A DNA stretch of 64,000 nucleotides, from the NCBI GenBank assembly GCA_016711435.1, contig JADJSY010000036.1:14203-78202 (forward strand), in the 5' to 3' direction. This DNA comes from Lewinellaceae bacterium (GTDB lineage: Bacteria > Bacteroidota > Bacteroidia > Chitinophagales > Saprospiraceae). Shown here in pieces: positions 27,020-35,956 of the stretch. The first letter of the stretch is position 1. The number at the start of each line of letters is the position of its first letter. The notes below the pieces were generated by a model, which had not been told where the DNA came from, searched no databases, and was given only the letters and a program-made list of their open reading frames with translations. The position numbers and the translations under genes were made by a program.

Positions 27020-28816
27020 TCACAACTCACTAAAACACTGATGCCCCGCTTTTGTAACGCTGTACATATACTTCTTCATATCCCAGGCAGCCGTCGGGCA
27101 GCGTTCGGCGCAAAGGCCGCAGTGCAGGCAAACGTTTTCGTCTTTAAGCATCACACGGCCCGTTTTGAGCACATCGGAGACATACAGGTCCTGCGTGAGG
27201 TTATTCGCCGGAGCCGTCAGGCGCGTACGTACATCTTCTTCTTCGCCGTTGACCGTGAAGGTGATACAATCCGTCGGGCAGACATCCACGCAGGCGTCGC
27301 ACTCGATACAAAGCGATTCGGAAAAAACTGTTTGAATATCGCAGTTGAGGCAGCGTTGCGCTTCTTTGAAACCGGTGGGAAGGTCAAAACCTAGTTCCAC
27401 TTCGAGTTTTCGGTCTTTTAAAGCCACCGCGTTGTCGGCATGTGGCACGGCATAACGTTTATCATCCGCCACCTGGCTGTGGTAACTCCATTCGTGAATC
27501 CCCATTTTCTGGCTCACGAGGTTGGTCATCGGATCAGGACGGTCTTTGTGCAGGTTTTTCCCGGTACAAAAAATATCGATGGAAACAGCAGCCTGGTGGC
27601 CATGCGCCACGGCCGTAATCACGTTTTTAGGCCCAAATGCCGAATCGCCGCCAAAAAAGACGCGTGAAATGGTCGATTGATGGGTAACCGGATCGAGGAT
27701 GGGCAGTTCCCAGCGATCGAATTCCAGGCCCAGGTCGCGTTCAATCCAGGGAAAACTGTTTTCCTGGCCGATCGCGACCAATACGTCGTCGGCTTCAAAA
27801 AACACCTCCGGTTCGCCGGTAGGTACCATTTTCCGTTTGCCGTTTTCATCCAGCACGGGTTCCACTTTGGTAAATGTCATGCCGCACAATTTGCCGTTTT
27901 CCACGACAAATGCTTTGGGAACGTGGTTGTTGTAAAACGGTATACCTTCCCGCTGGGCGTCTTCAATTTCCCAGGGACTGGCTTTCATTTCCGCAAAAGG
28001 GCTGCGCACCACTACTTTCACCCCCTCACCACCCAAACGGCGGGAAGTGCGGCAACAGTCCATCGCCGTATTGCCCCCGCCCAGCACGATGACCCGGCGA
28101 CCGATTTTATCCGTATGCTCGAAGGCCACGCTGGACAACCAGTCGATCCCGATATGAATATTCGCCTTTGCCTCCTCATAGCCTGGCAGGTCTGTCAGGG
28201 CGCGTCCACGCGGCGCGCCGGTACCGACAAAAACGGCGTCGTAATCTTTTTCCAATACTTCGCGCATACTGGAGACGTAGGTGTTGAAATGCTGGTGAAT
28301 CCCCAGGTCGAGGATATAATCCACTTCCTCATCCAGCACTTCGATCGGCAAACGGAAAGAAGGTATCTGGCTGCGCATCATACCGCCGCCTTTGGGCAGT
28401 TCATCGTACAGGTGCAGTTCGTAACCCAGCGGAGCCAGGTCGCGCGCGACCGTCAGGGAAGCGGGGCCTGCGCCGATGAGGGCAATTTTTTTGCCATTTG
28501 GCGCAAAAGGTCCCTGCGGCATGTACGCACGGACATCACCTTTGTTGTCGGCAGCCACCCGCTTGAGCCTGCAAATGGCCACGGGTTTTTCTTCCACCCG
28601 AACGCGGCGGCAGGCCGGTTCGCAGGGTCGGTCGCAGGTACGCCCCAGCACCCCGGGGAATACATTGGATTCCCAATTGACCATATAAGCCTCCGAGTAG
28701 CGCTCTTGAGCGATCAGGCGTATATAGTGCGGTACAGGCGTATGCGCCGGACAGGCATACTGACAATCCACCACTTTATGGAAATATTCCGGGTCATTGA
28801 TATTCGTAGGCTCCAT
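27020..28816 (-). CDS. GltD-like NAD(P)-dependent flavoprotein with ferredoxin domains
   Basis: The start is taken at 28816 (MEPTNINDPEYFHKVVDCQY); an in-frame ATG at 28894 would prepend 26 atypical residues. N-terminal Cys cluster (C18, C22, then C61, C65, C69: GRTCDRPCEPACRR) for Fe-S binding, FAD motif ALIGAGPAS (about 112-120), NAD(P) motif VIVLGGGNTAMD, and a C-terminal 2x[4Fe-4S] ferredoxin region (CIECDACVDVCP and CLHCGLCAERCP). This is the glutamate synthase small-subunit architecture without a large subunit nearby. Next to lspA-korA-korB it probably links NAD(P)H and ferredoxin for the 2-oxoacid oxidoreductase (inference). It was intact in my reading. Confidence 0.88.
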   Translation of the reverse strand: MEPTNINDPEYFHKVVDCQYACPAHTPVPHYIRLIAQERYSEAYMVNWESNVFPGVLGRTCDRPCEPACRRVRVEEKPVAICRLKRVAADNKGDVRAYMPQGPFAPNGKKIALIGAGPASLTVARDLAPLGYELHLYDELPKGGGMMRSQIPSFRLPIEVLDEEVDYILDLGIHQHFNTYVSSMREVLEKDYDAVFVGTGAPRGRALTDLPGYEEAKANIHIGIDWLSSVAFEHTDKIGRRVIVLGGGNTAMDCCRTSRRLGGEGVKVVVRSPFAEMKASPWEIEDAQREGIPFYNNHVPKAFVVENGKLCGMTFTKVEPVLDENGKRKMVPTGEPEVFFEADDVLVAIGQENSFPWIERDLGLEFDRWELPILDPVTHQSTISRVFFGGDSAFGPKNVITAVAHGHQAAVSIDIFCTGKNLHKDRPDPMTNLVSQKMGIHEWSYHSQVADDKRYAVPHADNAVALKDRKLEVELGFDLPTGFKEAQRCLNCDIQTVFSESLCIECDACVDVCPTDCITFTVNGEEEDVRTRLTAPANNLTQDLYVSDVLKTGRVMLKDENVCLHCGLCAERCPTAAWDMKKYMYSVTKAGHQCFSEL

Positions 28817-28958
28817 GAAACAATCGTTTTTGCGCGAAAAAAATACCTCCGCTCTGAGCGGGCGGGCAAATATAGGCCGTTGAAAATCATTCATACCAAC
28901 AAACAGGCCAACAAAAACAACGCGATTGTCAAGTATTGCAAAATGATGTCTTTTTTCT

Positions 28959-28966
28959 CAAAATTA
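28959..28966 (-). promoter_or_regulatory. Possible Bacteroidota -7 box for the GltD-like gene
   Basis: TAATTTTG on the minus strand fits TAnnTTTG and lies about 140 bp upstream of the ATG at 28816. No clear -33 TTG at the proper distance was found, so support is weak. Confidence 0.3.
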
Positions 28967-29008
28967 TATCCGTTGCAGACGTAGTTTAGCGCCTCCCGAG
29001 TCGCCCTC

Positions 29009-29040
29009 TGATAACAGATAACGGATAACTAATAACCTAT
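29009..29040 (+). repeat. Unpaired word array before the amidase start
   Basis: CTGATAACAGATAACGGATAACTAATAACC belongs to the same TTATCAG/TTATTAG family as 23198-23374 and 48561-48694 but has no facing arm here. It directly abuts the amidase ATG at 29042. Confidence 0.6.
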
Positions 29041-29041
29041 T

Positions 29042-30658
29042 ATGAACAGAAGGAAGTTTTTTAAAAGCAGCGCGGTAGCCGGTATATCGCTCCCGGCTAT
29101 TGTAGCGTCGTCCTGCAATACGACCGAAGTAAAAAGCGCCGGCCTGACGCCGACCGAAAAGGTTTCAGACGACTTTGAGTTGAATGAAATCACCATAGAC
29201 GCCCTGCAACAAAAGATGCAACAGGGAACCCACAGCTCGAAATTGATCACCGAAATGTATCTGCAACGTATTGCGGCCATCGACCGCGAAGGCCCCGCGC
29301 TACATGCCGTCATCGAAATCAACCCCGAAGCGCTCGCCATTGCAGAGGCTATGGATCAGGAAAGAAAAGCCGGTAAAATACGCGGCCCTTTGCATGGTAT
29401 TCCCGTCCTCATCAAGGACAACATCGACACCGGCGATCAAATGATGACCACTGCCGGTTCTTTGGCAATGGAAGGCAATAAGGCGGGTAAAGACGCCTTC
29501 ATTGTCGCGCAACTGCGAGCCGCCGGGGCCGTTTTACTGGGAAAAACCAACCTGAGCGAATGGGCCAACTTCCGCTCGACCCGATCGAGCAGTGGCTGGA
29601 GCAGCCGGGGCGGCCAGACCAAAAATCCCTGCGTGCTGGATCGAAACCCCTGCGGCTCCAGTTCGGGTTCCGGAGCCGCCGTAGCCGCCAACCTCTGCGC
29701 GGTCGCCGTCGGCACCGAAACGGACGGATCGGTGATCGCGCCTGCTTCTTTTTGCGGCGTCGTAGGTATCAAACCCACCGTGGGCCTGTGCAGCCGAAGC
29801 GGCATTATCCCCATTTCCAAAACACAGGATACCGCCGGGCCTATGACCAGAACGGTCAGAGATGCCGCGATACTGCTCGGCGTATTGACCGGCGCAGACC
29901 CGAATGACCCCGTCACACAGGAAAGTACCGGAAAAACGCACCCGGATTACACCGTTTTCCTGAACGCCGACGCCCTGAAAGGCAAAACCATTGGCGTGGA
30001 AAAAAGAGCCATGAAGGGGCACGAAGGCGTGGTGGATTTATACAAAGCCGCTATCGAAACCTTGAAACAACAAGGCGCTACCATTGTGGAAGTTGAATTA
30101 TTGAATCAGTATAAAGACCTCGGCGATGCGGAATTCGACGTCATGCTCTACGAATTTAAAGACGGCCTGAACCGCTACCTGTCTGCCGCCAATGCCAAAG
30201 TCAAATCATTAGCCGATGTCATTGCTTTCAACAAAAACAATGCAGACAAAGCCATGCCTTATTTCAAACAGGAACTCCTGGAAATGAGCGAATCCAAAGG
30301 CGATATAAGCAGTAAAGAATACGCCGAGGCTTTAAAAAAATCGCAAAGTTCCCGCAAGATCATAGACGATATGATGGGCAAATTGAAATTGGACGCCATC
30401 TGCGGGGTCAGCATCGGCCTGCCCCACCCTACCGACCCGGTCAACGGCGATGCCAATACGGGCTTCTATTTTTGCCCGCCTGCCGCCATGGCCGGGTATC
30501 CGCACATCACAGTTCCGATGGGTAAGGTACACGAACTGCCGGCGGGTTTGTCGTTTATCGCGGGGGCATACCGGGAGCCGGAGTTGCTGGCTATGGCTTA
30601 TGCTTATGAGCAGGCGTCTAAACACCGGGAAGCGCCGAAGTTTTTGAAAACGTTGTAG
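29042..30658 (+). CDS. Amidase-signature family hydrolase, exported
   Basis: 538 residues. The N-terminus MNRRKFFKSSAVAGISLPA has a twin-arginine (RRKFFK) signal, followed by a lipobox-like VASSC (21-25), so a Tat-exported lipoprotein is likely. The amidase signature is complete: Lys125 (GIPVLIKDNIDTGD), the Gly/Ser-rich segment NPCGSSSGSGAAVAANL (202-218) with the cis-Ser near 206-207, and nucleophile Ser230 in GTETDGSVIAPAS, then VVGIKPTVGL. These enzymes hydrolyse amide bonds by a Ser-cisSer-Lys mechanism. The exported form and lack of gatB/gatC neighbours argue against the tRNA amidotransferase GatA. The substrate is unknown. Confidence 0.9.
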   Translation: MNRRKFFKSSAVAGISLPAIVASSCNTTEVKSAGLTPTEKVSDDFELNEITIDALQQKMQQGTHSSKLITEMYLQRIAAIDREGPALHAVIEINPEALAIAEAMDQERKAGKIRGPLHGIPVLIKDNIDTGDQMMTTAGSLAMEGNKAGKDAFIVAQLRAAGAVLLGKTNLSEWANFRSTRSSSGWSSRGGQTKNPCVLDRNPCGSSSGSGAAVAANLCAVAVGTETDGSVIAPASFCGVVGIKPTVGLCSRSGIIPISKTQDTAGPMTRTVRDAAILLGVLTGADPNDPVTQESTGKTHPDYTVFLNADALKGKTIGVEKRAMKGHEGVVDLYKAAIETLKQQGATIVEVELLNQYKDLGDAEFDVMLYEFKDGLNRYLSAANAKVKSLADVIAFNKNNADKAMPYFKQELLEMSESKGDISSKEYAEALKKSQSSRKIIDDMMGKLKLDAICGVSIGLPHPTDPVNGDANTGFYFCPPAAMAGYPHITVPMGKVHELPAGLSFIAGAYREPELLAMAYAYEQASKHREAPKFLKTL

Positions 30659-30686
30659 CAGCAAACATGAGTCATCCGAATTTCAT

Positions 30687-31008
30687 TACCCTGCAAAATC
30701 GAAGAACAAATGCACAGGCCAATACGGGCGGATGAAATCCTGCGATCCGCGAAAATTTGGTCCCTCTAAAGAGGATTCAGAAGAACATAGTCGATTTGTG
30801 AAATCATGTGCGACTATTATTCCTACGAGGGAGATATCAGTGCACTCTAAGGCGCGATTTAACTCCATTTATCTTGCAAAATGTGGACGAATTTTCCCCT
30901 CGTAGGAATAATAGTCGCACGGATGACACGAATGCGACGGATTTATACGGATTTTTCCGCTTTAGAGTTGACCGAATTTTCGCGGATCGCGGATTTCATC
31001 CGCCCGTA
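30687..31008. repeat. Nested large inverted repeat between amidase and rnr
   Basis: Outer arms 30723-30772 and 30959-31008 (50 bp, a few differences; GGGCGGATGAAATCC...ATCCGCGAAAATT) enclose inner arms 30808-30831 and 30897-30920, which are an exact 24-bp inverted match (GTGCGACTATTATTCCTACG...). The left flank 30687-30760 (ACCCTGCAAAATCGAAGAAC...GCGGATGAAATCC) is repeated in reverse orientation at about 41455-41533. No protein-coding frame of note is present. Confidence 0.8.
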
Positions 31009-31125
31009 GACCCGCTAAGCTGAATCATTGCATAAATTCGGGATGTCTCATGTTCGCGGCAGATAAGTAATTTTTGAGCGCCATTTCATCGCAGCACTTT
31101 GCCGTTCCGAGGTCAGTCACGGGTT

Positions 31126-31207
<82 letters not shown>

Positions 31208-31360
31208 CGAACAAAAATAACAGACCCTGGGAAACTTTTCTCTATCGTTTACGTTTTAATGCGGAACGTTTTTTGATAGCAAACAAGTAATTACGCTTTC
31301 AAATTCATTCATAATCAATACAATTATCAACTTTACAGCCCACAAGCGGGCTATTTTAAC

Positions 31361-33664
31361 ATGACCAAAAAGAAAAAAACGGGCAGCCGAAAACTGTCTG
31401 CCCAACACCTACAAATTGAAATCCTGAGATTCCTGCTGGCACACCCCCACAAAAACTTCTCTCCCCGCCAGATTACCGAACAAATCCGCGTAGAAAACAA
31501 TAAAGATTCTGCAGAACATGCCTTGCGGCAATTGGTGGAAGCGGGTTCTGTTGCCGAAATTTCCGAAAACAAGTTTGGCGTCGCCCTCGACCGGCTGACC
31601 ATTAAAAGCCCGGAGCCTGCCGAAAAGGAAGAACATCCGCAACCTGTACGTGCAGAGCGTGTCACGCCACTGCTCAAAAGACAACAACCGGAGAAAAAAC
31701 CCGCAGGACGTAAAATTGTGGAAGGCCGGGTAGACATGACCCGCACCGGGGCGGCATACATCGTAAGCGAACTGATGGATACGGATGTCTATATCCCATC
31801 CAAATATATGAACAGCGCCCTGAATGGCGACATTGTAAAGGTACTGCTGTTCTCCGCGCCACCCCGCCGCAGTGGTAGCCAGCCCATGCGCAAACCCGAA
31901 GGAGAAATTATTGAAATCCTCAAACGCGCCAACGAATTTTTTATCGGCACCCTGCGCAAAAGCCGCAAATACGGCCTGTTCCTGCCCGATAATCCGAACA
32001 TGCCCGTAGATGTTTACATTCCACTCGATGCCTGCGGGGAAGCCCGCGACGGCGAAAAAGTGGTCATTCGCATCACCGACTGGCAGGAAGGAAAAGGGCG
32101 CGTACCCATCGGGAAAGTCACCCAGGTGCTGGGCGATGTAGGCGGCAATAATTTTGAAATGCAAAAAATCCTGATCAACCAGGGTTTTGAACTCTCACAT
32201 TCTGAAGAAGCAGAAGCAGAAGCGGATCGGATTCCGGACACTATATCGGAACAGGAAATCGCCCTGCGCCGCGACTTCCGCGACATCCTGACCTTTACCA
32301 TCGACCCGGAAGACGCCAAAGACTTCGACGACGCCCTGAGTATCCGGGAACTGGAAGGCGGCAACCTCGAAATCGGCGTACACATCGCCGATGTCACACA
32401 CTACCTCAAGCCGGATTCCGAACTCGACCGCGCAGCTTATCAACGCAGCACTTCGGTATACCTCGTCGACCGCGTGTGCCCCATGCTGCCGGAAAAACTC
32501 TCCAACCACCTGTGTTCCCTCGTGCCACACCAGGACCGGCTGACTTTTTCAGCCGTTTTTGAATTCAGTCCAAAAGGCAAAGTGCTGAAACGCTGGTTCG
32601 GAAAAACGATCATCCACTCCGCACACCGCTTCGCATACGAACAGGCGCAAACTATCCTGGAAAATAAAGCGCACGAGGATTTGAGCGAACTCCCGATTTT
32701 CCCGCAATTAGACTGGGCCGTTAAAACCCTCGACCGCATTGCCAAGGTGATGCGAAAAGAACGGCAGAAAAACGGCGCCATCGGTTTTGAAACCGATGAA
32801 GTGCGTTTCAAACTCGCGCCGGACGGCACGCCGCTGGAAGCCTACGTCAAAGATCGCAAGGAAGCGCACCTGCTGATCGAGGACTTTATGCTCCTTGCCA
32901 ACAAGGAAGTGGCGCTCTTTATGGACAACAAAGGCAAAGACCAACAGGAAGTACCCTTCGTTTACCGGATACACGACCTGCCGGACATGTCGAAAGTGGC
33001 GGATTTTGCACGTTTTGCAGCCGAACTGGGCCACCCGCTCAAAGTGGATACGCCGAGACAAATTGCACAATCCTTTAACGACCTCATGCTCGCCGCCCGC
33101 AAGGATGAGCGCCTGAAACTGCTCGAACCCCTGGCCATCCGTACCATGGCAAAGGCTGTTTATTCCACCAATAATATCGGTCACTACGGTCTGGGCTTTT
33201 CCCATTACAGCCATTTTACCTCCCCGATTCGCCGCTACTCCGATGTGCTGGCACACCGTATCCTGGAGCGCAACCTCGAAGGACGCACGTACCGGATTGA
33301 TAAAAGCAAACTGGAAGAACAGTGCAAACACGTCAGCAACCAGGAACGCAAGGCCGCCGATGCCGAACGGGAAAGTATCAAATACAAACAGGCCGAATTT
33401 ATCCGCAGCCGCATCGGAGAAGTATTTGAAGGCATTATCAGCGGCATTATCGACCGCGGATTTTTTGTAGAACTGCCCGAATCAAAAGCCGAAGGCTTAG
33501 TCGATTTCAGGTACCTGGACGACACCTATATTGTGGAAGAAGGCAACCTGCGGGTTACAGGACGCCGTTCCAAACGACAGTTCAAAATGGGCGACCGTAT
33601 CAACGTGATCGTAACAGCGGTGGATTTGCAAAAGAGGCAGATCGAGATGGAACTAGCCGAATAA
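31361..33664 (+). CDS. rnr: Ribonuclease R (RNB-family 3'-5' exoribonuclease)
   Basis: 767 residues, in the normal RNase R range. N-terminal winged-helix-like region (QLEILRFLLAHPHKNFS is close to residues 20-38), OB/cold-shock domains around 110-280, the RNB catalytic domain from about 290 with the metal-binding motif DPEDAKDFDDALS (about 312-324) and the later HYGLGFSHYSHFTSPIRRYSD segment, and an S1 domain from about 686 (VFEGIISGIIDRGFFVELPE). It degrades structured RNA, notable beside so many long intergenic hairpins. The start at 31361 is preceded by no Shine-Dalgarno sequence. It converges on kdsD. Confidence 0.95.
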   Translation: MTKKKKTGSRKLSAQHLQIEILRFLLAHPHKNFSPRQITEQIRVENNKDSAEHALRQLVEAGSVAEISENKFGVALDRLTIKSPEPAEKEEHPQPVRAERVTPLLKRQQPEKKPAGRKIVEGRVDMTRTGAAYIVSELMDTDVYIPSKYMNSALNGDIVKVLLFSAPPRRSGSQPMRKPEGEIIEILKRANEFFIGTLRKSRKYGLFLPDNPNMPVDVYIPLDACGEARDGEKVVIRITDWQEGKGRVPIGKVTQVLGDVGGNNFEMQKILINQGFELSHSEEAEAEADRIPDTISEQEIALRRDFRDILTFTIDPEDAKDFDDALSIRELEGGNLEIGVHIADVTHYLKPDSELDRAAYQRSTSVYLVDRVCPMLPEKLSNHLCSLVPHQDRLTFSAVFEFSPKGKVLKRWFGKTIIHSAHRFAYEQAQTILENKAHEDLSELPIFPQLDWAVKTLDRIAKVMRKERQKNGAIGFETDEVRFKLAPDGTPLEAYVKDRKEAHLLIEDFMLLANKEVALFMDNKGKDQQEVPFVYRIHDLPDMSKVADFARFAAELGHPLKVDTPRQIAQSFNDLMLAARKDERLKLLEPLAIRTMAKAVYSTNNIGHYGLGFSHYSHFTSPIRRYSDVLAHRILERNLEGRTYRIDKSKLEEQCKHVSNQERKAADAERESIKYKQAEFIRSRIGEVFEGIISGIIDRGFFVELPESKAEGLVDFRYLDDTYIVEEGNLRVTGRRSKRQFKMGDRINVIVTAVDLQKRQIEMELAE

Positions 33665-33670
33665 AGAGAA

Positions 33671-33980
33671 GTGAGAGGGTGAGAGGGAATAAGAAGAGGT
33701 TCTGTTGGATAATTTTTTGTCAGATTTTGGTCTGGTTTTCAGGCCTGTAATCTGAAATCGTGTTTAGTGTGTGGTGTTTGAGTGTTTCGGGCGTTTCTTT
33801 TTGGCACTTAGTTGATATTTTGGTCGAATTTTCATAAATGCCAAAGGCGAACGCCCGAAACACTAAACTCCCACACTAAACACGATCACGATTACAGGCC
33901 TGAAAAACCAGACCCAAAATCCAACCAAATACCAAACGGCATATTTCTCGCTTCTCACCTCTCGCTTCTCACCTCTCTTC
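33671..33980. repeat. Inverted repeat with about 72-bp arms between convergent rnr and kdsD
   Basis: Arms 33724-33795 and 33850-33921 (TTTTGG..CTGGTTTTCAGGCCTG, GTGTTTAGTGTG, GTGTTTCGGGCGTT and reverse complements) match with few differences. Outside them GAAGTGAGAGGGTGAGAGG (33669-33687) faces TCTCGCTTCTCACCTCTC (33956-33978). The element fills essentially the whole 314-bp gap and the right end reaches the kdsD stop. GGTTTTCAGGCCTG also occurs at about 62603-62616. Confidence 0.85.
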
Positions 33981-34950
33981 AAACAAGTCCTTCCCTAATC
34001 AAATCGTGCAAATGCACCATACCCAGGTACTTGTCGTCTTCCAATACCAGCAGTTGAGAAATAGCATGTTCGCGCATCAGCGCCAGCGCGTCTACGGCCA
34101 GGGCATCCGGTGCAATCGACTTGGGTGTGCCGCTCAGCAGATCGCGCGCGGTTACGCTGGAGAAATCGGCTCCGCGCTGAAGCATTCGCCGCAAGTCTCC
34201 GTCGGTAATGATGCCCAGGAGTTGCTCTTTGTCGTCCAGAACAGCAGTGGCGCCGAGGCGTTTGGACGATATTTCAATAATAATATCCTGTAAATTAGCG
34301 TCCTCGCTGATGGCCGGTCGTTCGTGCTGGGTGTATAAATCGCGGACGCGGAGGTAGAGTTGTTTGCCCAAAGCGCCGCCGGGATGAAATTTGCCAAAAT
34401 CCTCGGGCGAAAAACCTTTATATGCCAGCAGCGCTACCGCCAGGGCATCGCCCAGGGCCATTTGCGAAGTGGTGCTTGCCGTCGGGGCCAGGTTATTGGG
34501 GTCTGCTTCCTGCTCGATGGGCGTCCACAGCAGGTAATCGGCCTGCCGGGCCAGGGTGCTGGTCCGCTGGGCAGTCATAGCGATAAGCGGGTTGCCGAAA
34601 TTTTTGAGCAGCGGGATCAGCACCTTGATTTCGGAGCTCTCGCCGCTTTTGGACAGGCACAGCACCAGGTCATACGGCCGGATCATGCCCAGGTCGCCGT
34701 GAATGGCATCTGCGGCGTGCAGAAACATCGCAGGCGTACCCGTAGAATTGAGCGTAGCTACTATTTTTTGGGCTACAATAGCGCTTTTGCCAATGCCCGT
34801 GAGGATAAGCCGGCCCGGTGAAGCGGCAATCGCTTCTACGCAGCGCCCGAAATCTGATTGCGCATCCAGACTATCCGCCAATGCAAGCAGCGCCTCCGCT
34901 TCGATACGAATGGTTCGGCGCGCCAATTCAAGTATATGTGTGTTTTCCAA
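33979..34950 (-). CDS. kdsD: Arabinose-5-phosphate isomerase (KpsF/GutQ family)
   Basis: 323 residues. SIS sugar-isomerase domain about 35-175 (ILTGIGKSAIVAQKIVATLN, HGDLGMI, LCLSKSGESSEI), then HPGGALGK, the family signature around residue 190, and two CBS domains (about 205-260 and 270-323; LGIITDGDLRRML, QLLVLEDDKYLGMVHLHDL). It converts ribulose-5-phosphate to arabinose-5-phosphate, the first step to Kdo for lipopolysaccharide. No kdsA/kdsB neighbours are in the window. The ATG at 34950 is 66 bp from the divergent TMEM220-like gene. Confidence 0.93.
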   Translation of the reverse strand: MENTHILELARRTIRIEAEALLALADSLDAQSDFGRCVEAIAASPGRLILTGIGKSAIVAQKIVATLNSTGTPAMFLHAADAIHGDLGMIRPYDLVLCLSKSGESSEIKVLIPLLKNFGNPLIAMTAQRTSTLARQADYLLWTPIEQEADPNNLAPTASTTSQMALGDALAVALLAYKGFSPEDFGKFHPGGALGKQLYLRVRDLYTQHERPAISEDANLQDIIIEISSKRLGATAVLDDKEQLLGIITDGDLRRMLQRGADFSSVTARDLLSGTPKSIAPDALAVDALALMREHAISQLLVLEDDKYLGMVHLHDLIREGLV

Positions 34951-34973
34951 AAAAATTTCATTTTTTTACGCCG

Positions 34974-34981
34974 CAAAACTA
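34974..34981 (-). promoter_or_regulatory. Bacteroidota -7 box upstream of kdsD
   Basis: TAGTTTTGC on the minus strand matches TAnnTTTG followed by C. It lies 24 bp before the kdsD ATG. A -33 element at the right distance is not obvious. Confidence 0.4.
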
Positions 34982-35016
34982 CCCCGACCAGTCCCTGTTT
35001 TCTAATTTTTCAAGCT

Positions 35017-35379
35017 ATGCGTATCCTGAATTTTTTTATTTGCCTTGTTTTTGTGCTTTTTGCCGGCTGGCAATACAACGATCCCGATCCATATATCTGG
35101 GTGCCGATATACGGATTCGTAGCCTTGGAGTACGGGCTTGCCGCCTTTAACAGGTGTTTACCGTACAGAGTTTTGCTGGCGGGGACGGTTTTACTGACGA
35201 TTTTTATGCTGACATACATCCCGGATCTGTTCAGATGGATCCAAATGGGCGAGCCCAGTATCGTCGAATCGATGAAAGCAGAACGCCCCTGGGTCGAGTT
35301 AACCCGTGAAGGATTCGGATTAATGCTGTGTGTGGCATTCCTCGGATGGCGTTTGTGGCAAAGAAAACCCCGCTCCTGA
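35017..35379 (+). CDS. TMEM220-like small membrane protein
   Basis: The start at 35017 (MRILNFFICLVFVLFAGWQY) is chosen because the longer in-frame start at 34858 would read through the divergent kdsD start. 120 residues with about four membrane segments and the TMEM220 hallmark GWQYNDPDPYIWVPIYG (residues about 17-33). The C-terminus has EAERPWVELTREGFG-like sequence (residues about 89-103) and ends WRLWQRKPRS. Members of this family are inner-membrane proteins of unknown function. It is transcribed away from kdsD and stands alone before the recQ gap. Confidence 0.8.
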   Translation: MRILNFFICLVFVLFAGWQYNDPDPYIWVPIYGFVALEYGLAAFNRCLPYRVLLAGTVLLTIFMLTYIPDLFRWIQMGEPSIVESMKAERPWVELTREGFGLMLCVAFLGWRLWQRKPRS

Positions 35380-35572
35380 CCAAATAATATTTTATATGAA
35401 ATTTTATATTGGTCAAAAATGTCATTTTAAAATTAGTATTTTCCCAAACGTTTGAAATATTATTTGGATTACTGAGTCGTAATTTTATTCTTACCAAATT
35501 ATAACCGGAACATTCACTTTTTATTTGGAAAATTCTATGTCATAAGTTATCCATATTTCAATATTTTTTTTC

Positions 35573-35580
35573 TATCTTTG
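35573..35580 (+). promoter_or_regulatory. Bacteroidota -7 box ahead of the recQ leader
   Basis: TATCTTTG matches TAnnTTTG. Transcription from it would start near 35587 and copy the inverted repeat at 35607-35765 before reaching recQ at 35957, giving a leader of about 370 nt. Confidence 0.4.
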
Positions 35581-35606
35581 ACGGCTTTTAAAAAAGGCCT
35601 CCTGTA

Positions 35607-35765
35607 AACAACGGGGCTGCCTCAAAAAGTTGATAAGGTTGATAAAGGTTGATAAGGTTGATGTTAGCACCCCAAAATGAGGGGAATTACTTCATTGAGT
35701 GGCTATTATCAATCTCATAAACCCTTATCAACCTTATCAACCTTTCGAGACAGCCCCGTTGTTTA
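35607..35765. repeat. Inverted repeat (GGTTGATAA word) upstream of recQ
   Basis: Arms 35607-35662 (AACGGGGCTGCCTCAAAAAG, then GTTGATAAGG words) and 35710-35765 (CTTATCAACC words, then TTTCGAGACAGCCCCGTT), about 55 bp each. The GGCTG(T/C)CT / AGACAGCC flanks and the same word recur at 40003-40143. The rest of 35380-35956 is AT-rich and, apart from a -7 box at 35573, I see nothing in it. Confidence 0.85.
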
Positions 35766-35956
35766 TCAAAGCCCGCCGTAAATGTGTTGCTAAAATTTTT
35801 TATATAAAAAATGAGGCCACTGATATGGGATTGTTTTAATAATCCTTAATTTCATCGGCGAAATTTTTCACACCCTGCGCTGAAGACAGCGGGGGATTTT
35901 TCACCACTACGCACGGAATTTTTACGACCGGACAGACAAAATTAATCGAACAGAAG

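Noticed and set aside
27677..28984. 435-codon plus-strand frame
   Set aside because: Antisense shadow of the GltD-like gene; no recognisable domain.
30667..30735. Short peptide gene beginning MSHPNFITLQNRRTNA
   Set aside because: The similar frame at 41.5 kb diverges right after the shared DNA; this is a nucleotide repeat, not a conserved peptide.
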